NCBI GenBank assembly: GCA_013152655.1
Contig: JAADFW010000037.1
Span: 1-33,502, forward strand
Direction of reading: 5' to 3'
DNA length: 33,502 nt
From: Chlorobiota bacterium
GTDB taxonomy: Bacteria; Bacteroidota; Bacteroidia; Bacteroidales; B39-G9
Position numbers and translations under genes: made by a program. The notes beneath the pieces were generated by a model. That model had not been told where the DNA came from. It saw only the letters and a list, made by a program, of their open reading frames with translations, and did no database searches. Below, piece by piece: positions 8,660 to 17,534 of the stretch (position 1 is its first letter; every line of letters begins with the position of its first letter).

Positions 8660-10090
8660 TTACCAAAGCAGTTCAAACCTGCTGGCATCTAATTTTAAAA
8701 AAATAAATAATAAAATTGTAAACGACCACAAAGAAGAGCCTCCATAGCTAAAAAACGGCAAAGGAATTCCAATAACAGGAGTTATGCCTATGGTCATACC
8801 AATATTAATTATGAAATGAAAAAAGATTATGCCAACTACTCCATAACCATATATTCTGCTATAAGAAGAGCGTTGTCGCTCTGCTAAAAGAATAAGCCTT
8901 ATCAGCAATAAGGAGAATAAAACTATTACACCAAAACTACCTATAAAACCCCATTCTTCACCTACAGTGCAAAAAATAAAATCGGTACTTTGTTCGGGTA
9001 CAAAATTATATTTTGTTTGTGTTCCCTGTAAAAACCCCTTTCCTGAAAATCCGCCTGAACCAATAGCAATTTTCGACTGGTTAACATTATAACCTATACC
9101 CAAAGGATCGGTTTCAAGCCCTAATAATATATTAATCCTCCTGCGTTGATGATCTACTAAAATATTATTATAAAAATAATCAACCGAAAAAGTAAAAGCT
9201 ATAGAGCCAATAAGTATTAGAAATACAATAAATGAATTCTTTAATTTATATCTGTATGCATAAATGCTAAATAGTGCACCAGCTACAATTAAAGCAATAA
9301 TCAACAAATAATAATTTTGAAGTTGTAACTTCAAAACATAATTTAAACCAATTACAATAACTATTGAAACCAGCAATATAATAATGGTTTTAAAGAATAG
9401 TTTTTTACGTAAGGTTACAAAATAATATACAATAATAGCAAGCGTAATAAGTGCTACTATTATATACAACTTATTTACTAATAAACTGGAGACAAACAAA
9501 ATAGCCACCAGCAATGCAATAAAAAGCAAGTTAGCAGATAAGCCTTCTCTATATAAAACCAGAACAAATACACTATAAACCAATGCAGAACCAGTATCGT
9601 TCTGTAACAAAATTAAAAATGCCGGAACAAAAATAATGACTAATGCAATCACTAAATTTTTAAATTTCTTTATCGAAATATTATACGCACTTAAAAACTG
9701 TGCTAATGCCATATTAGTTGCAAATTTTGTGAATTCAGACGGCTGAAGTTTAACCGGGCCCAACTCAATCCATGACTTAGCACCATGTATTTGTTTACCA
9801 AAAATTAAAACTGCTACTAATAAAATTAAAAAAACGCCATAAATAGGATATGAAAAAAAAGAATAAAATTTACTGTCAATTAAAAAAATAAGAATAATTA
9901 AAACTACCGAAGCACTAATCCAAATAAGTTGCTTTCCATAGCGTTGACTAAAGTCCAAAATGCTTTGATGCTCTTCATTATATACAGCTGCATAAATATT
10001 TACCCAGCCAAAAAACACCATTATTACATAAAGAATAATAGTTATCCAGTCAATATTGTTAATTATGTTTTTCCTTCCTACCACGATCAA
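8660..10090 (-). CDS. rodA: Rod shape-determining protein RodA (SEDS glycosyltransferase)
   Basis: SEDS-family peptidoglycan glycosyltransferase that polymerises lipid II in the elongasome with PBP2. Conserved pieces: GAKSWIELGPVKLQPSEFTK (103-122), QNDTGSA (164-170) with the likely catalytic Asp165, DHQRRRI (313-319), VPEQSTDFIF (364-373) and GIPLPFFSYGGSS (441-453). At 476 residues it is about 100 longer than E. coli RodA. The extra length is a hydrophobic stretch around 190-300, apparently additional membrane helices, as known in other Bacteroidota RodA proteins. No ATG precedes the first helix; the start is TTG at 10090 or GTG at 10084. Either overlaps the end of mrdA by about 26-32 bases, pointing to translational coupling. 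Confidence 0.94.
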   Translation of the reverse strand: MIVVGRKNIINNIDWITIILYVIMVFFGWVNIYAAVYNEEHQSILDFSQRYGKQLIWISASVVLIILIFLIDSKFYSFFSYPIYGVFLILLVAVLIFGKQIHGAKSWIELGPVKLQPSEFTKFATNMALAQFLSAYNISIKKFKNLVIALVIIFVPAFLILLQNDTGSALVYSVFVLVLYREGLSANLLFIALLVAILFVSSLLVNKLYIIVALITLAIIVYYFVTLRKKLFFKTIIILLVSIVIVIGLNYVLKLQLQNYYLLIIALIVAGALFSIYAYRYKLKNSFIVFLILIGSIAFTFSVDYFYNNILVDHQRRRINILLGLETDPLGIGYNVNQSKIAIGSGGFSGKGFLQGTQTKYNFVPEQSTDFIFCTVGEEWGFIGSFGVIVLFSLLLIRLILLAERQRSSYSRIYGYGVVGIIFFHFIINIGMTIGITPVIGIPLPFFSYGGSSLWSFTILLFIFLKLDASRFELLW

Positions 10091-11897
10091 GTAAATTAGC
10101 TTCTAAAATTCTATTTTCATAATATTTACGACTTATTGTATCGCACAAATATTTTTCAATCATTAAACTTGTAATTGGAGCAGCCCATGTTGCACCATAA
10201 CCACCATTTTCAACATAAACAGCTATGGCAATTTTAGGGTTATCCTTTGGAGCAAATGCCATAAAGATTGAATGGTCTTCACCATGCGGATTTTCAGCAG
10301 TTCCGGTTTTACCGCAAATTCTAATATTTGGCAATGCTGCATAAACAGCAGTGCTGCCATAACCTCCATTAACCGCTTTATCCATTCCTTCAATAATTAC
10401 CTTATACTGTGATGAATCAAACAAAGTATATCGCTTAACCAAAAATCGTTGGTCAATTAAGTCTTTTCCTTCTATTTTTTTAACTATATGAGGAGTATAA
10501 TAGAATCCTCTGTTTGCAATAATTGCAGCTAAATTTGCCATTTGAATTGGAGTTGTTAATAATTCCCCCTGCCCTATTCCCATAGCAACAAGCATCAGTG
10601 ATTTCCATCTTCCCCGGCCATAACGCCTATCATAAAATTTTGCAGAAGGAATAAAACCATTTACTTCATTAGGCAAATCGCAATTTAATTTATTCCCCAA
10701 TCCTAAACTAATAACATCTCTTCTCCAATTTTCAAGGCTTTCAGAAATATTTTTCATTTTTTTATCATCTAAAATATTTCTGAAAGCCATGCTAAAATAT
10801 GCATTACAAGAATTTTGTATAGCACTAATTAAATTAAAAGCTGTATCGTGATGACAAGCCTGATAAAAATTACCAACTCTATACCCAAAACTACATCTAA
10901 ACCTTGAACTTGGTTTTATAATTTTCTCCTTCAACCCTATTAATCCATTTACTATTTTAAAAGTTGACCCCGGTGGATACTGGGCCATTAAAGCCCTGTT
11001 AAACAATGGTTTTAAAGAATCATTTACTAATTTTGAATAATTAATTGATTTAACCCTGCCAACTAAAAGTTCAGGATTATAGGTTGGAGACGAAATTAAT
11101 GCTAATATTTCACCCGTTTCCGGTTCAATGACAACAATACTTCCTATTTTGTTTTGCATAAGTTTTTCTCCATACTCTTGCAATTTTTCATCTATTGAAA
11201 GCACAAGGTTATTGCCGGCAATTGCCTGTTTGTCATATTTTCCGTCTTTATAACTTCCTTTTATTCTATTATGCACATCAACCAGGTATATTTTTACTCC
11301 CCTTACTCCTCTTAACTCCTCTTCATACGATTTTTCAATTCCATTTATGCCAATGTAATCTCCTATTTTATAATACTTGCTATTTTTAATTATATTTTCA
11401 TCTACTTCACCCAAATACCCCAGTATATGTGATGCAGTTTTTAGCGGATATTTTCTCAAAGTTCTTGTTTGAACGAAAAAGCCCTGGTATTTGTATATTT
11501 TTTCTTGCAAAACAGCATATACTTTTGCTGACAATTGTTTTACAATAACAGAAGGTTTATAATAAGAATATTTTCTTGCTTTTTGTATCTGAACAAGTAA
11601 TTCTTCTTTTGTAAAATCAATTATACTACATAACTCTGTAGTATCAAACGCATTCATTTGATTTGGAATTACAAGCAAATCATAAGCTGCTTCGTTATAT
11701 ACCAACAATCTATTCCTTCTATCATATATTCTTCCTCTGGCTGGATATTGTGCAACGTATCTTGTAGCATTATTGTCGGCTGATAATTTATAACTTAAGT
11801 CAAGTACTTGCAATGATAATAAACGTATAGAATAAATCAGGCTTATTAAAACAACTAATACAATAATCAAATATTTCCTGTTTGCGTAAGATTCCAA
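10059..11897 (-). CDS. mrdA: Penicillin-binding protein 2 (elongasome transpeptidase)
   Basis: Class B PBP that crosslinks peptidoglycan together with RodA. The 612-residue protein has one membrane anchor (about 9-32), the non-penicillin-binding domain with YPARGRIYDR at 51-60, and the transpeptidase domain with all three catalytic motifs: S311TFK, S363CN and K530TGT. The start is TTG at 11897; an in-frame TGA lies two codons upstream and no ATG precedes the membrane anchor, so TTG is well supported. The gene overlaps rodA at its 3' end. Unusually for this cluster, a 231-base gap separates it from mreD, so mrdA-rodA may have its own promoter, though I could not identify a TAnnTTTG element there. 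Confidence 0.95.
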   Translation of the reverse strand: MESYANRKYLIIVLVVLISLIYSIRLLSLQVLDLSYKLSADNNATRYVAQYPARGRIYDRRNRLLVYNEAAYDLLVIPNQMNAFDTTELCSIIDFTKEELLVQIQKARKYSYYKPSVIVKQLSAKVYAVLQEKIYKYQGFFVQTRTLRKYPLKTASHILGYLGEVDENIIKNSKYYKIGDYIGINGIEKSYEEELRGVRGVKIYLVDVHNRIKGSYKDGKYDKQAIAGNNLVLSIDEKLQEYGEKLMQNKIGSIVVIEPETGEILALISSPTYNPELLVGRVKSINYSKLVNDSLKPLFNRALMAQYPPGSTFKIVNGLIGLKEKIIKPSSRFRCSFGYRVGNFYQACHHDTAFNLISAIQNSCNAYFSMAFRNILDDKKMKNISESLENWRRDVISLGLGNKLNCDLPNEVNGFIPSAKFYDRRYGRGRWKSLMLVAMGIGQGELLTTPIQMANLAAIIANRGFYYTPHIVKKIEGKDLIDQRFLVKRYTLFDSSQYKVIIEGMDKAVNGGYGSTAVYAALPNIRICGKTGTAENPHGEDHSIFMAFAPKDNPKIAIAVYVENGGYGATWAAPITSLMIEKYLCDTISRKYYENRILEANLLDRGRKEKHN

Positions 11898-12128
11898 AAT
11901 TCAAATATTAATTTTCTGCTATTTCTAAAGCTATTCAACTTAATTTTACACTAATCAATCTTTACTATTCAGTGCCAACAAGAAAACTCCTTATTTTTAA
12001 GCCTTTGATATGAAAATGCTAAACACAAAGCCTCTTAAATACTGAATATCAACGTGTTTACTTTTGCAGGCAACTGTTTTCAATGTAATTAATTAAGAAA
12101 AAAATTAAAAAATAGATATTAAAAATAA

Positions 12129-12635
12129 TTAATCTCTAAAAATAATAAATTGACTTAAAACTATTAAAAATATTGCTACAATAGAACTAATAAATGTTCT
12201 TGCTAAAACTGTTAATAAGTTAAATGAACTAAATGCTTCAATTACAAAATAAAACAAATGATGGATAAATACCAGTATTACAGTATATTTTACGAACCAG
12301 GCAAATCCGTATTGGCTTAGTCTTGGGAAAGTTCCAATTTCATAATCATCTCGCGGAGCAATACCCCTTAAAACCATTGGCCTGAATGAAGCCATAAAAA
12401 CTGTTGCTGAAGCATGTAACCCGGGAGTATTAGTAAAAGCATCAATAGAAAACCCTAAGATAAACGCAAGTATTAGTAAAAACCAACCTGATATCTCAAA
12501 AGGCAATAAAAGGATAAATAATGTATAAACAAATGGGTTTAACAATGAACTAAACTGAACATTATTTAAAACCAGAACCTGGAACAAAACAATTAGAACA
12601 AAACAAATAATATTTCTTAATATAACCTTAATCAT
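12129..12635 (-). CDS. mreD: Rod shape-determining protein MreD
   Basis: Small integral membrane component of the elongasome that pairs with MreC. The 168-residue protein is mostly hydrophobic, with about five predicted membrane spans. It has the MreD-like segment LLILAFILGFSIDAF at about 53-67, followed by TPGLHASATVFMASFRP. MreD is weakly conserved in sequence, so position carries weight: it starts 4 bases after mreC and is part of purH-mreB-mreC-mreD. Low-complexity AT-rich sequence follows its stop. Confidence 0.88.
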   Translation of the reverse strand: MIKVILRNIICFVLIVLFQVLVLNNVQFSSLLNPFVYTLFILLLPFEISGWFLLILAFILGFSIDAFTNTPGLHASATVFMASFRPMVLRGIAPRDDYEIGTFPRLSQYGFAWFVKYTVILVFIHHLFYFVIEAFSSFNLLTVLARTFISSIVAIFLIVLSQFIIFRD

Positions 12636-12639
12636 TTTT

Positions 12640-13458
12640 TCACCTTTTTTCCAGTTTTATTTGTTCATTTTTAAATAAATTTTCAACTATATATACATAG
12701 GCAAGATTTTTAAAATCAGTCGATAATTGGACTTCTATTTCATAAAAATTTCCTTTTTTATCATTGTTAAAATTTGAAATTGTACCTATTAAAATTCCTT
12801 CAGGGAAAATGGTTGAAAATCCACTTGTTACAATTGTGTCACCAATTTGTTTTTCAACATGGTTAGGAATTTCATTTAGCAAAACATGCATATAATCGTT
12901 ACCGCCCCAGTTTAACCTGCCAAAATAATTATTCCTTTTTATTTTGGCACTTATATTAAGTTTGGTATTTAAAATAGAAATAACTGTTGCATAATTTGGC
13001 GATACTTCATTTACAATCCCCACAATTCCTGTTGTTGAAACAACTGCCATTTCAGGCTTCACACCTTGCCTCGACCCTTTATTTAATGTAATATAATTAT
13101 GTTGTTTATTTATTGAATTGTTAATTACTTTTGCCGTTCTGTAAATATATTTTTTAGAATATAACGAATCATAAATTTCCAGAATATTTACGGAATTTTT
13201 ATGATAACTATTTTTAAGTTCGCTTTTTAACCTGGTATTTTCTTCATTTAACTGATAGTTTACTTTACTTAAATTAAAATATTGAAAAACCGAACTACTT
13301 AAACTATAAAACTCTGCAACAATGGCATGAGAGGAATTCAAAATCTTATTTTTATGATTTTGATTACTGTTAAAATAAATAGTGAGAGAAAAAACCTCAA
13401 GTATAAGAAATAAAATCGCAAAATGATATCGAATTAATATTCTGATTAAATTTCTCAT
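12640..13458 (-). CDS. mreC: Rod shape-determining protein MreC
   Basis: Periplasmic scaffold of the elongasome that activates PBP2-RodA. The 272-residue protein has a short cytoplasmic start, one membrane helix at about 12-30, a helical/coiled-coil stretch around 60-90 (LNEENTRLKSELKNSY), and then the beta-rich domain containing NKGSRQGVKPEMAV and GIVGIVNEVSPNYATV. These segments and the length are typical of MreC. It starts 31 bases after the mreB stop and is followed by mreD after 4 bases. Confidence 0.93.
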   Translation of the reverse strand: MRNLIRILIRYHFAILFLILEVFSLTIYFNSNQNHKNKILNSSHAIVAEFYSLSSSVFQYFNLSKVNYQLNEENTRLKSELKNSYHKNSVNILEIYDSLYSKKYIYRTAKVINNSINKQHNYITLNKGSRQGVKPEMAVVSTTGIVGIVNEVSPNYATVISILNTKLNISAKIKRNNYFGRLNWGGNDYMHVLLNEIPNHVEKQIGDTIVTSGFSTIFPEGILIGTISNFNNDKKGNFYEIEVQLSTDFKNLAYVYIVENLFKNEQIKLEKR

Positions 13459-13489
13459 TTTTTATTAGTCAATATGCAATTTCAATAAA

Positions 13490-14512
13490 TTATCGTTTTA
13501 AAAATTTAAATTTATCTACATTTTTTAATGCTATTCCGGTGCCTCTTGCAACAGCATGCAAAGGGTCTTCAGCTACATGAAACGGAATTTTTGTTTTTTC
13601 ATTCAGTCTTCTGTCTAAACCACGCAGTAATGCACCACCTCCGGTTAAATAAATACCTTTGCCAAAAATATCAGCATATAATTCAGGAGGTGTTTTTTCC
13701 AAAGTAGCAATTATTGCAGCTTCAATTTTAGTAATTGACCTATCTAAACAATGTGCAATTTCCTGATATGAAACCGGTATTTCAATAGGAAGTGCTGTCA
13801 TCTGATGCGGGCCGCGAACAATAAAATCGGCAGGTGGATTTTCAATATCGCTTAATGCAGAACCAACATTTATTTTAATGCTTTCAGCCGTACGCTCTCC
13901 TACTTTTATATTATGCTGATGACGCATATATTCCTGAATATCCATTGTTAAATCATCTCCGGCAATTCGAATTGATTTATTACTTACAATTCCGCCTAAA
14001 GAAATAACAGCAATTTCCGTTGTTCCTCCTCCAATATCCACAACCATATTTCCTTCCGGTGCTTCAACATCAACGCCCATGCCTAATGCTGCTGCCATGG
14101 GTTCATAAATCATAAAAACCTCACGGCCTCCGGCATGTTCCGAAGAATCACGAACCGCCCTAATCTCAACTTCAGTACTACCCGAAGGAATACAAATAAC
14201 AATTTTCAACGCAGGCGTAAACATTCTGGATTTTGAATTAATCATCTTAATCATTCCGCGAATCATCTGCTCGGCTGCATTAAAATCTGCTATTACCCCA
14301 TCTTTTAAAGGCCGTATAGTTCTTATATTATCATGTGTTTTCCCATGCATCTGACGAGCTGTTTCACCAATTGCAATTAACTTTCCGGTTAATTGGTCAA
14401 TAGCAACAATGGATGGTTCATCCACAACAATTTTGTCATTGTGGATAATAATTGTATTTGCTGTTCCCAGGTCTATTGCTATTTCCTGGTTTAAAAATGA
14501 AAGAAATCCCAT
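13490..14512 (-). CDS. mreB: Actin-like rod shape protein MreB
   Basis: Bacterial actin that forms membrane-bound filaments guiding lateral wall synthesis. The 340-residue protein has the ATPase motifs DLGTANT (phosphate 1, 14-20), DIGGGTTE (phosphate 2, 159-166) and GGGALLRG (adenosine, 291-298). It also has the conserved segment EPMAAALGMG at 137-146. The N-terminal MGFLSFLNQEIAID is the usual short amphipathic start. It lies 43 bases downstream of purH and 31 bases before mreC, probably in one transcript that starts at the purH promoter. Confidence 0.97.
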   Translation of the reverse strand: MGFLSFLNQEIAIDLGTANTIIIHNDKIVVDEPSIVAIDQLTGKLIAIGETARQMHGKTHDNIRTIRPLKDGVIADFNAAEQMIRGMIKMINSKSRMFTPALKIVICIPSGSTEVEIRAVRDSSEHAGGREVFMIYEPMAAALGMGVDVEAPEGNMVVDIGGGTTEIAVISLGGIVSNKSIRIAGDDLTMDIQEYMRHQHNIKVGERTAESIKINVGSALSDIENPPADFIVRGPHQMTALPIEIPVSYQEIAHCLDRSITKIEAAIIATLEKTPPELYADIFGKGIYLTGGGALLRGLDRRLNEKTKIPFHVAEDPLHAVARGTGIALKNVDKFKFLKR

Positions 14513-14555
14513 TTAATTATATTTTTATATTATCTTTTTATTCAAAAATTTTCTA

Positions 14556-16073
14556 TTAATGTTTAAAATGTCGTGTACCGGTAAAAACCATCGACATATT
14601 ATTTGCATCGCAATATGCAATCGAATCCTTATCTCTTATTGATCCTCCCGGTTGAATTACAGCATTAACCCCTGCTTTATTAGCAATTTCTACAGAATCG
14701 GCAAACGGGAAGAATGCATCGGAAGCCAAAACTGCTTCATGCAAGTCAAAGCCAAAATTCTCAGCTTTTTGAATAGCTTGTTTTAGTGCATCAACCCTTG
14801 AGGTTTGCCCTACCCCACTGGCACATAACTGCTTATTTTTTACCAGAACAATAGCATTCGACTTTGAATGCTTTACAACAATATTTGCAAATAGCAAATC
14901 TTCAATTGCCTCTTTTGTTGGCTTTTGCTTAGTCACTACATTGATATCTTCATGCTTATCTGTCTTTAAATCTCTCTCCTGAAATAAAACACCATTTAAT
15001 ATTGTTCGATATTGTACCTCAGGAAATTTTGCATCTTTTCTTTTTAAAATTATTCGTTTTTTATTTTTTGTTAATACTTCTAATGCATCTTTGTCATAAT
15101 CGGGAGCAATTAAAACTTCATAAAACAATTTTGAAATTTCATTTGCAGTTTCTAAATCTAACTTAACATTACAAGCCAAAATTCCACCAAAAGCCGATAC
15201 CGGGTCACCTGCCAAAGCATCTTTCCATGCATCAGTTAATTTATTTCTTGATGCAAGTCCACAAGCATTATTGTGCTTCATTACTACAAATGTGGTTTCA
15301 TCAAATTCATCAATTAAATGAATGGCTGCATCAATATCAAGTAAGTTATTATATGAAATTTCCTTGCCGTTCAATTGCTCAAAAATGTCCGTAAGATTAC
15401 CATAGAAAGTACCTTTTTGATGCGGATTTTCACCATACCTTAATTCTTTTGATCGTGTATAATTAGCTTTAAAAGCCGACAAATCTTCTTGTGCAAAATA
15501 ATTATAGATTAAGGTATCGTATTCCGATGAAATATTAAATACCTGTTTTGCAAAAGTTTTTCGTTGCGATAAAGTGATAAAACCTTTATCACTCTTCAAT
15601 AATGCTAATAAGTCGTTGTACTGATGTCGTGAAGCAACAACCATAACATCTTTAAAATTCTTTGCTGCTGCTCTTATTAAACTAATACCTCCAATGTCAA
15701 TTTTTTCAATAATTTCCTGTTCAGTGCCTCCTGAATCTAAAGTCTCTTTAAAAGGGTACAAGTCAACAATTACAAGGTCAATTTCCGGAATTTCATATTG
15801 TTCAAGTTGTTGCTTATCTGTTTCAACATCTCTTCTAGCCAATATTCCACCAAAAACTTTCGGATGTAATGTCTTTACACGTCCACCTAAAATTGAAGGA
15901 TAACTTGTTAAATCTTCAATAGCTATAACTTTTACACCTAATTTTTCAATAAATTTTTGAGTCCCGCCGGTAGAATAGATTTTAACGTTTTGTTTTTTTA
16001 ATTCTTGAATTATCGGTTCCAGATTTTCTTTATAATAAACTGATATAAGTGCAGAAGTTATTTTTTTTCGCAT
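14556..16073 (-). CDS. purH: Bifunctional AICAR formyltransferase / IMP cyclohydrolase PurH
   Basis: Carries out the last two steps of IMP synthesis in the cytosol: 10-formyl-THF-dependent formylation of AICAR, then ring closure. The MGS-like cyclohydrolase domain is at about 1-145 (YSTGGTQKF at 33-41, GGRVKTLHPK at 63-72). The transformylase domain follows, with RYGENPHQKG at 212-221 and the catalytic MKHNNACG at 265-272, where family members usually read KHxNPCG; the Pro is Ala here, a common variation. It ends in RHFKH. Length (505) is normal. It heads the mre cluster, as in many Bacteroidota, and is transcribed away from the permease gene with a shared 196-base upstream region. Confidence 0.97.
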   Translation of the reverse strand: MRKKITSALISVYYKENLEPIIQELKKQNVKIYSTGGTQKFIEKLGVKVIAIEDLTSYPSILGGRVKTLHPKVFGGILARRDVETDKQQLEQYEIPEIDLVIVDLYPFKETLDSGGTEQEIIEKIDIGGISLIRAAAKNFKDVMVVASRHQYNDLLALLKSDKGFITLSQRKTFAKQVFNISSEYDTLIYNYFAQEDLSAFKANYTRSKELRYGENPHQKGTFYGNLTDIFEQLNGKEISYNNLLDIDAAIHLIDEFDETTFVVMKHNNACGLASRNKLTDAWKDALAGDPVSAFGGILACNVKLDLETANEISKLFYEVLIAPDYDKDALEVLTKNKKRIILKRKDAKFPEVQYRTILNGVLFQERDLKTDKHEDINVVTKQKPTKEAIEDLLFANIVVKHSKSNAIVLVKNKQLCASGVGQTSRVDALKQAIQKAENFGFDLHEAVLASDAFFPFADSVEIANKAGVNAVIQPGGSIRDKDSIAYCDANNMSMVFTGTRHFKH

Positions 16074-16131
16074 TTTTGTAACTGCAATTAACTGAAATTA
16101 AGGTATTACTAACACATTTTTAAACAATTGA

Positions 16132-16139
16132 CAAAGATA
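16132..16139 (-). promoter_or_regulatory. Bacteroidota -7 element (TATCTTTG) for purH-mre cluster
   Basis: Read on the reverse strand this is TATCTTTG, an exact TAnnTTTG match, 58 bases upstream of the purH ATG. A -33 TTG at the preferred distance is not clear. Position and match make it the best candidate start for the purH-mreBCD transcript. Confidence 0.55.
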
Positions 16140-16192
16140 TAAATTTAATGCAATTATAAATTATTTATTGCAATGTGTTTGTTAGGGTTGTG

Positions 16193-16200
16193 TATATTTG
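16193..16200 (+). promoter_or_regulatory. Bacteroidota -7 element (TATATTTG) for the permease gene
   Basis: TATATTTG matches TAnnTTTG exactly, 69 bases before the permease ATG. A TTG at 16168-16170 lies 22 bases upstream, within the accepted -33 to -7 spacing. It forms a divergent pair with the purH promoter. Confidence 0.58.
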
Positions 16201-16269
16201 TTTTATAAAAAATTACCTGTTGTTAAAAAATATATATTTTTCTATTGAAATTATTTTAATAAGCTAATT

Positions 16270-17514
16270 ATGTTGTTGTTACGATTAATTAAAGAAAGTT
16301 TCTTTTTTGCCTATAATTCTATTATTGTAAATAAACTAAGAACATTTTTATCATTATTAGGCATTACAATTGGAATTTTTGCAATTATTTCAGTATTTAC
16401 TGTTATTGACGCAATGGAGAGTAGTGTGCGAAATAGTATTCAATCATTAGGAAACGACATAATTTATGTACAAAAATGGCCATGGGCTTTTGGTGGAAGT
16501 TATCCCTGGTGGAAATATTTCAACCGGCCGGTACCAAATATAACAGATTATAATGAAATTAAAAACAGAGCCTCAAGAGTTGAAGCATGTGCCTTTTCTA
16601 TCTCAACTGAAAAAACAGTTCAGTACGGAAATAACTCTGCTGAAAATATAACCATTTGGGCAAGCACGCACGATTTTGACAAAATACGCTCATTTGAAAT
16701 TGAGAATGGCCGGTATTTTTCATTTTATGAATCGCAAACCGGAAAGAATAAAGCAATTATAGGCCATAAACTATCTTCAGAACTTTTTGAAAATCAAAAT
16801 CCTATTGGTAAAAACATAAAAGTTTTCGGCCGGAAACTCCAGATAATTGGTGTTTTTAAAAAAGAAGGCGAGAGTATGCTGGGTTCAAGCATGGATGAAT
16901 TGGTTGTTATACCAATTAATTTTGCCAGAAATGTGATTAATATCAGAAATGACCGCTTAAATCCATTTATAATGGTAAAAGCAAAAAAAAATGTAAGCCC
17001 TGGCGCTTTAAAAGATGAATTAAGACGAATAATGCGCGGAGTTAGAAAACTAAAACCTGTTGTAGATGATAACTTTGCCCTGAACGAAGCCAGCCTGCTA
17101 ACACAAGGTTTTGAGAGTATTTTTGCAGGAATTAACCTTGGCGGATGGATTATAGGTGGTTTTTCCATTTTAGTTGGCGGATTTGGGATAGCCAATATTA
17201 TGTTTGTATCGGTAAAAGAGCGGACTAATATCATAGGAATACAAAAAGCATTGGGTGCTAAAAATTATTTTATACTCTTACAATTTTTATTTGAAGCAAT
17301 TATTTTATCACTTTTAGGTGGAATTTTAGGATTACTCTTGGTTTACGGCGGTACTTTAATTTTTGGCAAAATTACCGACATGAGTTTTGACTTAACAGCC
17401 GGCAATGTTACTTTAGGAATATTAATTTCAGTAATTATTGGGGTAATCTCTGGTTTTGCACCTGCTCTTTCAGCTTCAAAGCTCAACCCGGTTGAGGCTA
17501 TTGGCTCGGTATAG
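16270..17514 (+). CDS. ABC transporter permease, MacB/FtsX type
   Basis: Inner-membrane permease of the type VII ABC superfamily (MacB/LolCE/FtsX), which uses ATP hydrolysis on the cytoplasmic side to drive work in the periplasm. The 414-residue protein has a first helix at about 25-47, a periplasmic MacB_PCD-like domain (about 48-270), and three C-terminal helices. Between them lie the conserved VKERTNIIGIQKALGAK coupling segment and the closing LNPVEAIGSV. No ATPase is encoded next to it; the nearest is the LolD-like gene at 28486, 11 kb away, and whether they pair is unknown. The LuxE-like gene follows after 20 bases and may be cotranscribed. The cargo is unknown. Confidence 0.9.
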   Translation: MLLLRLIKESFFFAYNSIIVNKLRTFLSLLGITIGIFAIISVFTVIDAMESSVRNSIQSLGNDIIYVQKWPWAFGGSYPWWKYFNRPVPNITDYNEIKNRASRVEACAFSISTEKTVQYGNNSAENITIWASTHDFDKIRSFEIENGRYFSFYESQTGKNKAIIGHKLSSELFENQNPIGKNIKVFGRKLQIIGVFKKEGESMLGSSMDELVVIPINFARNVINIRNDRLNPFIMVKAKKNVSPGALKDELRRIMRGVRKLKPVVDDNFALNEASLLTQGFESIFAGINLGGWIIGGFSILVGGFGIANIMFVSVKERTNIIGIQKALGAKNYFILLQFLFEAIILSLLGGILGLLLVYGGTLIFGKITDMSFDLTAGNVTLGILISVIIGVISGFAPALSASKLNPVEAIGSV

Positions 17515-17534
17515 TTGCAATAAAATTTACATTA

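Noticed and set aside
8526-12053. Shared 11-mer TGAATATCAAC at 8526 and 12043, considered as a common regulatory site
   Set aside because: An 11-base AT-rich match is expected by chance in a window of this size, and only the first copy forms an inverted repeat.
16794-17234. Reverse-strand frame of 146 codons inside the ABC permease gene
   Set aside because: It overlaps conserved permease motifs on the other strand and has no recognisable protein features.
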